Assembly (NCBI RefSeq): GCF_029167235.1
Contig: NZ_JARFTR010000287.1
Coordinates: 39,583 to 103,582, forward strand
DNA: 64,000 nucleotides
Source of the DNA: Kamptonema sp. UHCC 0994
GTDB lineage: Bacteria; Cyanobacteriota; Cyanobacteriia; Cyanobacteriales; Microcoleaceae
Direction of reading: 5' to 3'
In this document: piece by piece, positions 8,011 to 16,831 of the stretch
Layout: each line of letters begins with the position of its first letter
How positions within the stretch are numbered: position 1 is the first letter of the stretch
Translations under genes and position numbers: made by a program
Notes under the pieces: model-generated
What the model was told of the DNA's origin: nothing
Database searches by the model: none
The model's input: only the letters and a program-made list of their open reading frames with translations

Positions 8011-9132
8011 TTAATTAAGAATATCATTAATATGTGAGAGTTTCTGCTGTAAAGCTTGGCGCAATTGTACAAGTTGTTCTGAGTTAGCAGAAGCCATCAC
8101 CGTTGGTGATAATTTTTCTACATCTCTGAGAAGGGCTGTTACTTGTTTGGATTCCGTCGATTCCTTGGATTTATCTGATTTGAGGTATTTAGCCTTGATT
8201 TGCCCCACCAACTCGCGAGTCTTCGCTACCGTCAAATCTTGCTCAATCACTTGGTTAGTCGCTTCAATCCTTTCCTTCGTGGCCTGACGCTCTGAAGTTT
8301 TTAAAGTCTTCGCAGATAAAACCGTCAGCGCCAAAGCGTGTGCTCCTTTTAGACCTTGCTCTCGAATTGCTGCTTTTAAATCCTTGGGCATAGACAACAT
8401 CGGCATCAAGTTAGCCTTTACCGAAGCCGGATTTAAAGCTAAATCCAATAAAGCTAACAACAATTTTTCCTCTGTTTCACTGACTCCCAACCGTTTCACT
8501 CCCTGCTGCTGTTCCTCTGTCGCAGCCGTTACTAGGGCAGTCAGTTGATTAGCCAGCCCTGAGCGCTCCAAACGGCGCAACACTGTTGAGAGCACTGTAG
8601 GAATTTCTTCATTCTCAATTCCCGTGTTCGTAGCAATTTCTTTGACAATTGCCTCAGCTTTGTCTAAGGAGTTAAGGTCTTCATGGTGGATGAAAGTTAA
8701 TAATGCTTTGCGGTGCAAATCCGATGGCATGGGCGCACTAACAGCCCGCAGCGTTTTCCAGCCTAAGATTTTGGCTGCTTCAAAGCGGCGCTGTCCGTCC
8801 CAGAGGAGATAGCGATCGCCCTGGGCAATAACTATCACTGGTGCAATTTGCCCGTCTTTTTCCATACTGTGCGCCAAAGTTTGGATGCTTTCTTGGGTAA
8901 TGGTTTGTCGAGGTTGATAGGGATTTGGGTCAATCTGCTCTACGGCAATCTCTTGTTCGCCCGACTGTGCTAAAAGCTGCTCTCGCAAAGTGGCGATTTG
9001 TTGCTCCAATTCTGGAGACTGAGCCTCACGCAGCTTCTCTACTTCTGCTTGCAATTCGGCAATGCGATCTGCTTGTTCGGTTGCTTGATAAGCACCGGAG
9101 AAGCGATCGCCAATTTTAGGAAGATTTGCCAT
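8011..9132 (-). CDS. parB: ParB-like partition protein
   Basis: This is the centromere-binding partner of the ParA ATPase in DNA segregation. Residues about 15-50 form a coiled coil. The ParB N-terminal domain begins near residue 60 (VEQIDPNPYQPRQTITQESI), with the nucleotide-binding signature WDGQRRFEAAKILGW. A helix-turn-helix region (about 150-240) and a Lys/Glu-rich C-terminal part follow. The start ATG overlaps the stop of parA (TAATG), so the two are translationally coupled. The long N-terminal coiled coil and divergent HTH suggest a plasmid-type rather than chromosomal ParB. The three repeats upstream of parA are its likely binding sites. Confidence 0.85.
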   Translation of the reverse strand: MANLPKIGDRFSGAYQATEQADRIAELQAEVEKLREAQSPELEQQIATLREQLLAQSGEQEIAVEQIDPNPYQPRQTITQESIQTLAHSMEKDGQIAPVIVIAQGDRYLLWDGQRRFEAAKILGWKTLRAVSAPMPSDLHRKALLTFIHHEDLNSLDKAEAIVKEIATNTGIENEEIPTVLSTVLRRLERSGLANQLTALVTAATEEQQQGVKRLGVSETEEKLLLALLDLALNPASVKANLMPMLSMPKDLKAAIREQGLKGAHALALTVLSAKTLKTSERQATKERIEATNQVIEQDLTVAKTRELVGQIKAKYLKSDKSKESTESKQVTALLRDVEKLSPTVMASANSEQLVQLRQALQQKLSHINDILN

Positions 9133-9938
9133 TATGCTTTTCCTTCCTGAGCTAACGCAACAATATCATTGACAATGGTTTTGAAATCCTTACAAGCTGG
9201 GTGAGCTGGGCGATATTTGGATAAAGGCAAGCCGTTGGCGCTGCAATTTTTGAACTCGGCTGAATCTCGAATTTGTGGGTACAATTTCACCTTTAACTTG
9301 GCTGCAATTTCAGGGAGTTCTTGTAAATATTGTCGGTGAATAGCACGGCTCTTATCATACAAGCTAGGAACAAGCCCAAGAATAGGCGGACGCGGTTCCA
9401 GCATCAAATCTTCAGCCGTGCCGATTAACCACTGCACTAAGTCTGCTACCCCAGACACGGATTTCATCTCTAGTTGGATGGGTACTAACAATCCTGTGCT
9501 GGCGGCGATCGCATTCTCGCAGATGATGCCTAGCGTCGCGGGGCAATCCAAAATTACTAGGTCATGAGGCAGAGGATACGCTTTCAATCGGTCTGCTAAA
9601 ACATACTCTCCACGTCTGCGAATCACTAGGTCGCTGGCTAGTTGTGCCATGCTTGGATGCCCTTGGCACACTTCGATACTGGGATTATCCCAAACTGATA
9701 CCAGCGGCCACTTGCCATCAAAGTCTTTAGCAAGCACTTGAACGATGCTATTTTCCGTGTTGGCAGCAGGCAAGCCACAAAATACATCTAACGAGCGCTG
9801 TGGATCTAAATCCAAAATGGCTACTTTCACCCCTCGCTGGCTGACTTCTTGAGCTAAATGCACTGCTAGCGTGGTCTTGCCTACGCCTCCTGCATTTGCT
9901 AATATTCCTATAACAACTTTCTGTTTACGCATATTCAT
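9132..9938 (-). CDS. parA: ParA-family partition ATPase
   Basis: This 268-aa deviant Walker ATPase drives segregation of the DNA molecule. The Walker A motif NAGGVGKTT lies at about residues 15-23, Walker A' in VAILDLDPQRSLDVF, and Walker B in HDLVILDCPATLG. There is no N-terminal HTH, so it is closer to the short (type Ib or chromosomal-size) class. It is the first gene of the parA-parB operon. The 140 bp upstream hold three centromere-like repeats, so autoregulation through ParB is plausible. The gene suggests that this window is, or was, part of a low-copy plasmid. Confidence 0.88.
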   Translation of the reverse strand: MNMRKQKVVIGILANAGGVGKTTLAVHLAQEVSQRGVKVAILDLDPQRSLDVFCGLPAANTENSIVQVLAKDFDGKWPLVSVWDNPSIEVCQGHPSMAQLASDLVIRRRGEYVLADRLKAYPLPHDLVILDCPATLGIICENAIAASTGLLVPIQLEMKSVSGVADLVQWLIGTAEDLMLEPRPPILGLVPSLYDKSRAIHRQYLQELPEIAAKLKVKLYPQIRDSAEFKNCSANGLPLSKYRPAHPACKDFKTIVNDIVALAQEGKA

Positions 9939-9942
9939 TCAA

Positions 9943-10085
9943 TGACTGTCGGATTTCAATATACGACGAACATAGGTATCTCAACAAAAACGCTGGTATA
10001 TTGACTGTCGAATTTTAATATACGACAAACGAGGTTATTTCAACAAGAGCCTGACACATTGACTGTCGGATTTTGATATGCGACA
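9943..10085. repeat. Three centromere-like (parS-type) repeats upstream of parA
   Basis: Imperfect palindromes TGTCG...CGAC(A) begin at 9947, 10006 and 10064. Each consists of TGTCG, an AT-rich core ATTT(C/T)(A/G)ATAT and (A/G)CGAC. Spacing is 58-59 bp, and the intervening DNA is also similar (CAACAA shared), so these are roughly 59-bp tandem units. They sit directly before the parA start. This is the position and form expected for a partition site and operator. Confidence 0.75.
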
Positions 10086-10251
10086 AGAGGAAGGCTAAGG
10101 CGAATTATTGGTGAGTGCCGATGAAGCTAGCGTTTTATTGCACTAACGAGCCTTACATAAGTATTTTAAGTAATTCAGCAACATTATCTCATCTCAGTTC
10201 TCGGCTCAATGCCATAATGACAGACAAGAAATGAGCAAGGGAGCGGAAAGG

Positions 10252-11124
10252 ATGAGGAAGAATTATCAATGGGGAGCGATCGCTTTGATTGCAGGGGTTT
10301 TGAGCGGGTGTCTCCCTCAGATAGCTCCGCCGCCTTTACCACCATCCCCACCCCCTCAAGTTGCACCACAAAAACCCGCAGCCGCCGCGACGAATAACCC
10401 TAACTTGCTCCTGGGCAATCCCAGTAATGCCGCTCCTAATATTGCAAGCAGCGCTAACAATTACCTGATGGTGAAACCTCAGTACACCATGAGCTACAAC
10501 AACAAAACTCACACTGCCAACTGGGTTTCGTGGCAACTCAATAAATCATGGATTGGGCCGGCTGACAGAAAAAATGACTTTCGGCCCGATGACTCCCTCC
10601 CCGCTGGTTGGTACAAAGTCCGACCTGGTGACTACATGGGCAGCGGTTACGACAGAGGCCACGTTGCCCCTTCTGCTGATCGCACTCGCAATGAAGCCGA
10701 CAACTCAGCCACCTTCTTAATGACCAACATGATGCCGCAAGTTCCAGAACTCAATCGCGTTGTCTGGGGTGATTTAGAGGATTACTGCCGTCAATTGGTC
10801 AGTCAAGGCAAAGAGCTTTACATCATCGCCGGGCCAGTTGGTAGTAAGGGCGCGATCGGCAAAAAGGAAAAGATTAACGTGCCGGCAAAAACTTGGAAAA
10901 TCATTGTAGTGCTGGATAGACAAGGCTTAGGGGTGCAGGGAGTTACAGCAGGCACAAGAGCGATCGCGGTGGAGATGCCCAACGATGCCAGCGTTAAGGG
11001 CAAGGGCTGGAAAAGTTTTAGGGTGTCAGTGAAACAGGTTGAGAAAGATACAGGACTAAATTTCCTCTCAAATGTGCCGCCAGCAATTCAGCAAGTGATT
11101 GAAAGCAAGGTTGATAGTCAGTGA
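10252..11124 (+). CDS. nucA: Secreted sugar-nonspecific nuclease NucA
   Basis: This Mg-dependent DNA/RNA endonuclease is exported as a lipoprotein-like precursor. The N-terminus has a hydrophobic stretch ending in the lipobox LSGC, then a Pro-rich linker. The catalytic DRGH motif with its general-base His lies at about residue 137, followed by MTNMMPQ and the metal-ligand region in LEDYCRQLVSQGKELYIIAG. The overall pattern (NYLMVKPQYTMSYN, SNVPPAIQQVIESKV) closely follows Anabaena NucA from memory. The ATG at 10252 is preferred over one at 10231 because it gives a proper signal peptide and follows GGAAAGG. The matching inhibitor, NuiA, is encoded at 14965-15366. Confidence 0.9.
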   Translation: MRKNYQWGAIALIAGVLSGCLPQIAPPPLPPSPPPQVAPQKPAAAATNNPNLLLGNPSNAAPNIASSANNYLMVKPQYTMSYNNKTHTANWVSWQLNKSWIGPADRKNDFRPDDSLPAGWYKVRPGDYMGSGYDRGHVAPSADRTRNEADNSATFLMTNMMPQVPELNRVVWGDLEDYCRQLVSQGKELYIIAGPVGSKGAIGKKEKINVPAKTWKIIVVLDRQGLGVQGVTAGTRAIAVEMPNDASVKGKGWKSFRVSVKQVEKDTGLNFLSNVPPAIQQVIESKVDSQ

Positions 11125-11370
11125 ACGAGTCTCCACTACAAGTTACTCGCTTTCGCTACAGACAAACTTTTGAATTCACTGTCACAGAATGACTGCCCAG
11201 ATTTCCTAAAAGCTTTACAGGGCAAAGCAAATCAAGGTTAGTTAATGTCAGGAAGGTTTCGCCACCAGCAAAATGCAATTTTGAAATACTTTTGCTATGA
11301 AGTTTTAAAAAACCAAGTTTGGTGGTGGCAAAAAAATAGAAATACTAACAAGATTAAATAAGCGATTCCC

Positions 11371-12333
11371 TCACCAGGAACCTGTGCAATCCAAGAAAGG
11401 CGAGAATACTGGCGATGACCAGCGCAGTGGAAGGCTACTCTCTACCCGATAGCCACGATCGAGGTGGAAGCGAAACAATCGCTCTGCTCCCTCGTAATCA
11501 TTAATTTGAGGCCCTTCCCAAATCACTTCGGCTGTGCCTGTGAGATAGAGCGGGTTGCCTCGATCGAAATCCACAAAGAGTAGTCCTGCATTGGGATTCA
11601 ACTCTAGGTTGCCAAAGGTATTAAACTGACAATTACCAGAGAAGTCAGGAACGGTTAGCGTACAGTCATCATCGAGCCGCACAAAGCCTGGTTTGCCGCC
11701 GCGATGAGAAACATCCACCCCGCTAGCAATGCCTGCCGATGTATTTTGATAAGCGGTGGCAATGAAGAAGGTATCAGCGGCAGCAATCGTGGCACGTTCT
11801 TCCGATCCAAGCATTTGGAATTGATGGATCGATTGCGGCGTTGCTGAATCTTGTTCAATTAGCTCAAACATCCGAGTTTGAATATATTTGGGACAGTTGC
11901 CAAAGCTTTGTCCCACTTGCACTTCAAAGCGATCCGAGTCAATTGCTGTGACAGTACCGTTCACACGATTGCGACGGCGGGTATGGAGCTCAATTCCAAG
12001 CAAGCCGATATCGATGCCATCGGCAAGATTATTTGTGAAAGGATCGCCAAAGAGGGGTTTAGCAGCAATCTGTAATATCTGATCGTCGGGCGTTGATAAA
12101 AATCCCGGTTTCCCTACCAGAATGGAAGCCCAGGGGCTGCCTGTCACATCCACCGTGCCCACGATTATGTAAGGAAGTTGGGGGAAGAACTGCCGAAACT
12201 GATCGGGCAGGTATTCCCGAATCATTTGTCGTCCTTGCCTATCCATCTTCGCCTGCGTACCCATTCGCCCTTGAATTGCTAGTTCACCCGCATGAAACGG
12301 CGATTCGGTTCTTGTCCAGCCTGGGATTGCCAT
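11371..12333 (-). CDS. Pyridoxamine 5'-phosphate oxidase-like FMN protein
   Basis: The 320-aa protein appears to contain two split-barrel flavin-binding halves. Evidence is MIREYLPDQFRQFFPQLPYI with TVDVTGSPWASILVGKPGFL in the first, and TAYQNTSAGIASGVDVSHRG with GNLELNPNAGLLFVDFDRGN in the second. These resemble PNPOx-like general stress or flavin oxidoreductases. The exact substrate is unknown. The start ATG follows AGAGG. It is 34 bp downstream of the glutathione S-transferase gene on the same strand, so the two may form a detoxification pair. Confidence 0.75.
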   Translation of the reverse strand: MAIPGWTRTESPFHAGELAIQGRMGTQAKMDRQGRQMIREYLPDQFRQFFPQLPYIIVGTVDVTGSPWASILVGKPGFLSTPDDQILQIAAKPLFGDPFTNNLADGIDIGLLGIELHTRRRNRVNGTVTAIDSDRFEVQVGQSFGNCPKYIQTRMFELIEQDSATPQSIHQFQMLGSEERATIAAADTFFIATAYQNTSAGIASGVDVSHRGGKPGFVRLDDDCTLTVPDFSGNCQFNTFGNLELNPNAGLLFVDFDRGNPLYLTGTAEVIWEGPQINDYEGAERLFRFHLDRGYRVESSLPLRWSSPVFSPFLDCTGSW

Positions 12334-12367
12334 GTGTTACCTCTGTTTTTAAGCTATGTTGGTTCAC

Positions 12368-12967
12368 CTACAGTCCTGGCATTGGGATATAGCCGGGGAG
12401 TTGTTTGATGCGATCGATCCAGGTCAGGACGTTGGGATAGGGTGCGAGGTCGATCTTGCCATCGTTCGCCAGAGCAACGTAGGGAAATACTGCGATATCA
12501 GCAATCGTGGGGCGCTCGAATTCTAACCAGTTGCGCGTACTCAAATGTCGCTCTAATTGAGTCAGGATATTCTCTGCTTGCTGGTGCGCCCGTTCGATAT
12601 TGATACTGGTAGCCCCAAACAAATAATAAAGTCGGGCATTTTCGGGGCCTTGGCGAATTTCTCCAGCAGTTGTCGATAGCCAGCGAACAACTTGAGCCAA
12701 CGGGAGCGCATCCAACGGCAGCCAACTATCGCTGCCATACTGCCGTGCCAAGTACACTAAAATAGCTTGAGCATCAGCTAGTTTGGTATCGCCATCAATC
12801 AACAAAGGAACCTGTCCGAATGGGTTAAGTGCCAAATATTCCTGCGATTTATGTTCGCCTTTCATTAAGTTTACTTTTACCCATTCATATTCAATGTTTA
12901 ACAGTTCCAGCAATAGTCTTGGTTTGTAACTGTTACCAGACATTTCGTGACCGTAAAGCTTAATCAT
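12368..12967 (-). CDS. Glutathione S-transferase
   Basis: The N-terminal thioredoxin-like domain (about 1-80) shows YGHEMSGNSYKPRLLLELL, the cis-Pro segment NPFGQVPLLIDGD and the glutathione-contacting motif LADAQAILVYLA. The helical C-terminal domain carries FERPTIADIAVFPYV. This is a cytosolic enzyme conjugating or reducing electrophiles. The internal ATG at 12967 is used because AAAGGAGAAAC lies just upstream. The extra upstream codons in frame have no ribosome-binding site. It probably shares a transcript with the FMN protein that follows. Confidence 0.9.
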   Translation of the reverse strand: MIKLYGHEMSGNSYKPRLLLELLNIEYEWVKVNLMKGEHKSQEYLALNPFGQVPLLIDGDTKLADAQAILVYLARQYGSDSWLPLDALPLAQVVRWLSTTAGEIRQGPENARLYYLFGATSINIERAHQQAENILTQLERHLSTRNWLEFERPTIADIAVFPYVALANDGKIDLAPYPNVLTWIDRIKQLPGYIPMPGL

Positions 12968-13230
12968 GATGTTTCTCCTTTTGAGTAAACAGGATTGATT
13001 TAGGGCTGCCACATTCCCTAATTCATATATTCAGACTTACGCCATGTAGCCATCATAGTTTGATACCGTTCACAAAAGCCGTGAGAATTACAGCCCTGAT
13101 AGACATGGAAAGTTAATGCGGAATTGGCAATCGCGCTAATCTTTCGGCTGTTCCTGCACGAACTGCTGCACTGGATTCAGTTCCAACATCCCGCGCTCTA
13201 TTCTCTCTAGTAATTCCGATTGCGACAAGT

Positions 13231-13404
13231 TCATGGATTTAGCGATCGCATCCAATCCCGCTCCACTGTACCAGGCCCACTATGATTGTTAAAATCGGTT
13301 GCGGTGTAGCCAGGGTCAACTACGTTTACCTTATACTGCGTATCATGTAGTTCGTATTCTAAACCAATACTTTTATTGGCTCCGGTGATTAGTGCTTTTT
13401 TCAT
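13231..13404 (-). pseudogene. Short-chain dehydrogenase remnant with large internal deletion
   Basis: The first codons MKKALITGANKSIGLE are the classic N-terminal nucleotide-binding motif of an SDR. They join directly to KVNVVDPGYTATDFNNHSGP, which belongs near the C-terminus of such enzymes. About 150 residues, including the catalytic Ser-Tyr-Lys, are missing, and the frame then runs off into unrelated codons. It is certainly inactive. The 260 bp between it and the glutathione S-transferase gene hold nothing recognisable. Confidence 0.75.
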
Positions 13405-13482
13405 AATATGATATTTTGCTAGGTTGAAATATTTCATCAATGTGGGAATTAGCGACTAGAATTCAACAATTATTGCATTTCG

Positions 13483-14094
13483 CTATTGACGGGGATTGAC
13501 CGAAGTTTTTACATCGATCGGTACAACCAAAGGTCTTTTGCTATTAACACCCTCAATTCGATAATGGACAGTGCTAGTTCGCGATGGACAACAAAGGGCA
13601 TCTTGTCTGGAATAACGGGCAAATTGAGCGCTCAGCTCCGCAGAACTTTTGATATCAGTTTGAAACAATGAGCCATCGCTTCTAGCATTCATCAAATTGG
13701 GGGAAGTGGTTCCAGCAAACACGCCGTTTACGAACACAAATTCTTGATAGCCAACAGGTCGGCACATTCCATCAAAACCAGTCTGTCCTTTGATAAGCGA
13801 TACGCCACCCCTGTTTTTCCCCTCACCGCGTACATTGTACAAAGTCCAACCTGCTGATTGTACTGTTCGTTCTTCTGGAGCGGCAGCATTGCGGATTTGT
13901 TGCTGGCAGCGGGTGTCTTGGGCAGAAGTATTGTTAGGAGCTTTGGGAACGGCGGCTCCGGGTTTGTTCCAATTCGTCAGAGGTTTTTGTTCCAACCACG
14001 AACTGTTAGATCGTTGACCCAAAACAGTTGTAGCAACGGCTAATGGAGCAAGTGCAAGCACTAAACCAATTGGATAAAGTATTTGAGTTTTCAT
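13483..14094 (-). CDS. Hypothetical secreted protein
   Basis: The 203-aa protein has a clear signal peptide (MKTQILYPIGLVLALAPLAV, cleavage likely after VLGQ). The mature part contains two Cys pairs (CQQQ...; ALCC) and a final beta-rich segment ending VVPIDVKTSVNPRQ. It is probably periplasmic or extracellular. No family was recognised. The start is ATG. Confidence 0.55.
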   Translation of the reverse strand: MKTQILYPIGLVLALAPLAVATTVLGQRSNSSWLEQKPLTNWNKPGAAVPKAPNNTSAQDTRCQQQIRNAAAPEERTVQSAGWTLYNVRGEGKNRGGVSLIKGQTGFDGMCRPVGYQEFVFVNGVFAGTTSPNLMNARSDGSLFQTDIKSSAELSAQFARYSRQDALCCPSRTSTVHYRIEGVNSKRPLVVPIDVKTSVNPRQ

Positions 14095-14447
14095 CTCATT
14101 ATTTTGCAGTTTAAGCAGCGGTTTCTAAATTGACTATGAACAAAATTACCCAAGGTTGCCGTACCAAGGGCTGTCCTCAGTTTATCAAATTAGTGGCGGC
14201 ACTATAAAATCTGATTGAAAAGCGCTACAAAAGGTTGCTGTCGCAGCAGAAGTCTATTGCGAACAGTTCTGGTTAGCCTGAAAATGACCCGCAAAGTATT
14301 GAGGAGAGAACAGGCGATCGCTTAACCAAGCAATACAGCAAGCGACCGCTTTTTGGGTTAGCAACCAAATTCAACCTTTCATGTATACTTTTAGTTAGTT
14401 GGGATGAAAGATATTGTTTGTCAATCGCACGTTCGGAGCTTTCCCGG
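14095..14447. other. Noncoding stretch, nothing identifiable
   Basis: This 353-bp gap has one GCGATCGC site and AT-rich sequence before 14400 but no convincing reading frame, hairpin terminator or RNA gene. It may hold the promoter of the secreted protein gene at 13483-14094. Confidence 0.4.
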
Positions 14448-14921
14448 TTAAAGAGCTGTTTTAAAAGTTATCAACCAAACAATCGAATTAACAGCCAACA
14501 AAAAGGTATAAAAAATATAGATTGATGGAGCGCAGAGGGCTCTCCATAAAGAAGGCATTTTCAGTGTTTTTAACGAGCCGAGTGGGTGAACCAGGCCTGA
14601 CGGTATAGAACGGCTATTAAAACTTTCATCTAAAGCGCTTTCATTATTCAAGAATTCGGTAAGGGCATGGGTTCTTTGCATATAATAAAGTTGCACCTTC
14701 CAGTAGGTAGCTTCTAAGAACCAAAAACCAAAGATTATAATGTATCCCAGCGGAACCAACGCATCTATTTTGCTGGCAAACGCCCAACCGATCAGCGCTA
14801 CCCAAATGGTAATTGCCGCAGTTTTTAATTGCTGCAAAATTGTACTGAAGTTAGCTATTTTTTTCTCTAGTTCCTCTGCCCCTTTTTGCAGCATTGCTAG
14901 CTGAAATTCAAATCGATCCAT
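14448..14921 (-). CDS. Small membrane protein with N-terminal coiled coil
   Basis: This 157-aa protein has an N-terminal amphipathic helix (about 1-32, LQKGAEELEKKIANFSTILQ). Three hydrophobic segments follow: about 34-50, 54-72 and a C-terminal one near 134-154 (IYIFYTFLLAVNSIVWLITF). There is no enzyme motif. Helical membrane proteins of this shape occur in defence loci, but no such assignment can be made here. It lies 43 bp downstream of nuiA on the same strand and could be co-transcribed. Confidence 0.5.
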   Translation of the reverse strand: MDRFEFQLAMLQKGAEELEKKIANFSTILQQLKTAAITIWVALIGWAFASKIDALVPLGYIIIFGFWFLEATYWKVQLYYMQRTHALTEFLNNESALDESFNSRSIPSGLVHPLGSLKTLKMPSLWRALCAPSIYIFYTFLLAVNSIVWLITFKTAL

Positions 14922-14964
14922 GTTTGTTATTGTTGATGTGCAGCAAGTCTAGTTTTCATATAGC

Positions 14965-15366
14965 CTAAGTTTCCACCAGCTTCGTCACTAGCCCCGCCCA
15001 ATCTCCAGCGGGAGTAACGCCAATAATGTAAGCATCAATATCGCGATCGCCTACTTTCCACACTTGAATCTGTGAGAGGTTCTGTTTCAACACGCTAACT
15101 AATTGCCGGAACCGCTGCACAGTTTCTTTCTCCTCATCATCGTGCCAGTTTTCTTCTTGAGTGGCGATCGCAAAGAATTTGTCAATGTCCACCACCTGCA
15201 CGGGGGCGTTAGGCGGATGTCCTGTCAGTTGTAAAAGTTGCGCCGGGGTGAGAGGTTGTCCCTCTGCTTTCCAGCGAACAACCTCAAAGGGCGCGTCAGA
15301 TTCACTGAGAAAAAGCAGACCTTCGGAAGCTTGGGTTAGTTGGGCGGTGATGATGGAGTCAGTCAT
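14965..15366 (-). CDS. nuiA: NuiA-type inhibitor of the NucA nuclease
   Basis: The 133-aa cytoplasmic protein binds and blocks sugar-nonspecific NucA, protecting the cell before export. The sequence follows the Anabaena inhibitor closely along its length: QASEGLLFLSESDAPFEV, LTGHPPNAPVQVVDIDKFF, the acidic stretch WHDDEEKETV and the conserved ending TPAGDWAGLVTKLVET. The acidic C-terminal surface and terminal Glu-Thr are those used by NuiA to contact the nuclease. The ATG at 15366 is chosen; a TTG three codons upstream is less likely. The cognate nucA is about 4 kb away on the other strand. Confidence 0.88.
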   Translation of the reverse strand: MTDSIITAQLTQASEGLLFLSESDAPFEVVRWKAEGQPLTPAQLLQLTGHPPNAPVQVVDIDKFFAIATQEENWHDDEEKETVQRFRQLVSVLKQNLSQIQVWKVGDRDIDAYIIGVTPAGDWAGLVTKLVET

Positions 15367-15456
15367 GTGTCTCAATTGTCAGGCTTATGATAGCTTAATC
15401 CTTTTCACTTGCTAGAATTATTCAGATCCCATAAAAATTTAGGTATTCTATAGCTT

Positions 15457-15645
15457 TTGTTCAAGTTGAGATTTAAGCCGAAGCACTATGTTTTCATAGC
15501 GATCGCAGGCATTCTGCTGGGCATGGCTGGGGCAACCGCTTACGATGTCTACCGCAAGCGAGAGGGTTGGTGCGTGAGGGCGCGACCTGATGGGAACCTC
15601 TACACTCGATACGGAAGAGAGTGCGAACTCCCTTCTTCCCCCTAA
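15457..15645 (+). CDS. Possible small single-pass membrane protein, 62 aa
   Basis: A basic N-terminus (MFKLRFKPKHY) is followed by one hydrophobic segment (VFIAIAGILLGMAGATAY) and a short Cys-containing tail. The start would be TTG, with no good ribosome-binding site. The topology is credible but the evidence is thin. It sits just ahead of the deacetylase-like gene. Confidence 0.35.
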   Translation: MFKLRFKPKHYVFIAIAGILLGMAGATAYDVYRKREGWCVRARPDGNLYTRYGRECELPSSP

Positions 15646-15703
15646 GCACGAGCGCTTTCCTTCTTTTCAAACAGATTTTAAGATCGCGTATAGGATGATA
15701 ATA

Positions 15704-16720
15704 ATGCGGCTTGTCACTTCCCTTCACTCCCAAGCATTTTGTAGTTCTAAGCCTATTCAGGAAATTGCTTTTAGTCAATACTCTTTTCCTTACTATAACC
15801 AAGTTCGCCAGAGTCTTGAAAAATCTCTCCAAGATTATCCAGTATTACCCTTGAGAAAAGCTAAAATTTCTGATTATCTCAGAGTTCATACCCATGAATA
15901 TCTCCGAAAACTTGCCCTAAAAGCTCTTGGTAAACCTTTGGACAAAATTAGCTTATCCTTACCAGAATTAAGCATTGAGTGTCAAGGCTTAGAATACTGT
16001 TTACCAGGTTATTTATATGGTTTAGGAGGAATGCTGGAAGCGATTGACCAAATGAAACAAGGGCTCGTAGAACGTGCTTACTGTTTTAGTATGGTTGGAC
16101 ATCATGCTCACAGTAACTGGGGGCATGGCTATTGTCTCCTCAATCCTCTTGCTGCTGCGGCTCGATATGCTCAGCTTCAGGGATTTGAAAAGGTTCTGAT
16201 TATTGATTGGGATATTCATCATGGTGACGGAACTCAGGAAATTTTTAGCAACGATTTCAGTGTCTATTGCATTAGTATTCATAGTGCCGTGGATCTCTAC
16301 ATGGCTAAAGCCTCAGACTTGAAAGCTGGAACTACAGATGCGGCTGTTGCGGTTGGACACTGTAACATTCCTATTATGACTAAATCTTTTCCAGTTGAAG
16401 TTTTGCAAGAGGAGGGTATAACTGGGAAGTTCTACTCTGGAGATGAAAGTATTGATGCTTTTCAGCAAGCTTTAGAAAATGTGCCGTGGCGACCTAATCT
16501 AGTCGCTATTTTTTCGGGTTATGATTCGCATAAAGATGATTGTGGAGAACGTACAACAGGCTGGACAAATGATGACTTCTGTAAACTAACTGAAATTGCT
16601 TTAGATTTTGCCAAAAGATATGGATGCCCAGTGCTCTCTTCTCATGGAGGTGGCTATAGACTGCCAGTAACAGTGTCAGCAGCAAACGCTCATGTCAGGA
16701 CTTTAGCAACATATATTTAA
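15704..16720 (+). CDS. Histone-deacetylase-family zinc amidohydrolase
   Basis: This 338-aa enzyme of the arginase/deacetylase fold removes acyl groups from lysine, polyamine or similar amines. The HDAC motifs are intact: the His pair in MVGHHAHSNWGHGYCLLNPL, the zinc Asp/His in IIDWDIHHGDGTQEIF, and the third zinc Asp in FSGYDSHKDD, followed by SSHGGGY. The ATG at 15704 follows AGGA at the right distance. The actual substrate is unknown; bacterial members include acetoin-utilisation and acetylpolyamine enzymes. A truncated helicase gene follows after 111 bp. Confidence 0.88.
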   Translation: MRLVTSLHSQAFCSSKPIQEIAFSQYSFPYYNQVRQSLEKSLQDYPVLPLRKAKISDYLRVHTHEYLRKLALKALGKPLDKISLSLPELSIECQGLEYCLPGYLYGLGGMLEAIDQMKQGLVERAYCFSMVGHHAHSNWGHGYCLLNPLAAAARYAQLQGFEKVLIIDWDIHHGDGTQEIFSNDFSVYCISIHSAVDLYMAKASDLKAGTTDAAVAVGHCNIPIMTKSFPVEVLQEEGITGKFYSGDESIDAFQQALENVPWRPNLVAIFSGYDSHKDDCGERTTGWTNDDFCKLTEIALDFAKRYGCPVLSSHGGGYRLPVTVSAANAHVRTLATYI

Positions 16721-16831
16721 GATTCTGCTGCTTTGCTCTTTCTGCTAAAAGTTAAATGCCCCCATTTTTAATTTGGCATTTTTAATTCCTAAGAGCGATC
16801 GCCACCTTTCATCGCAGCGTATCAATAATTC

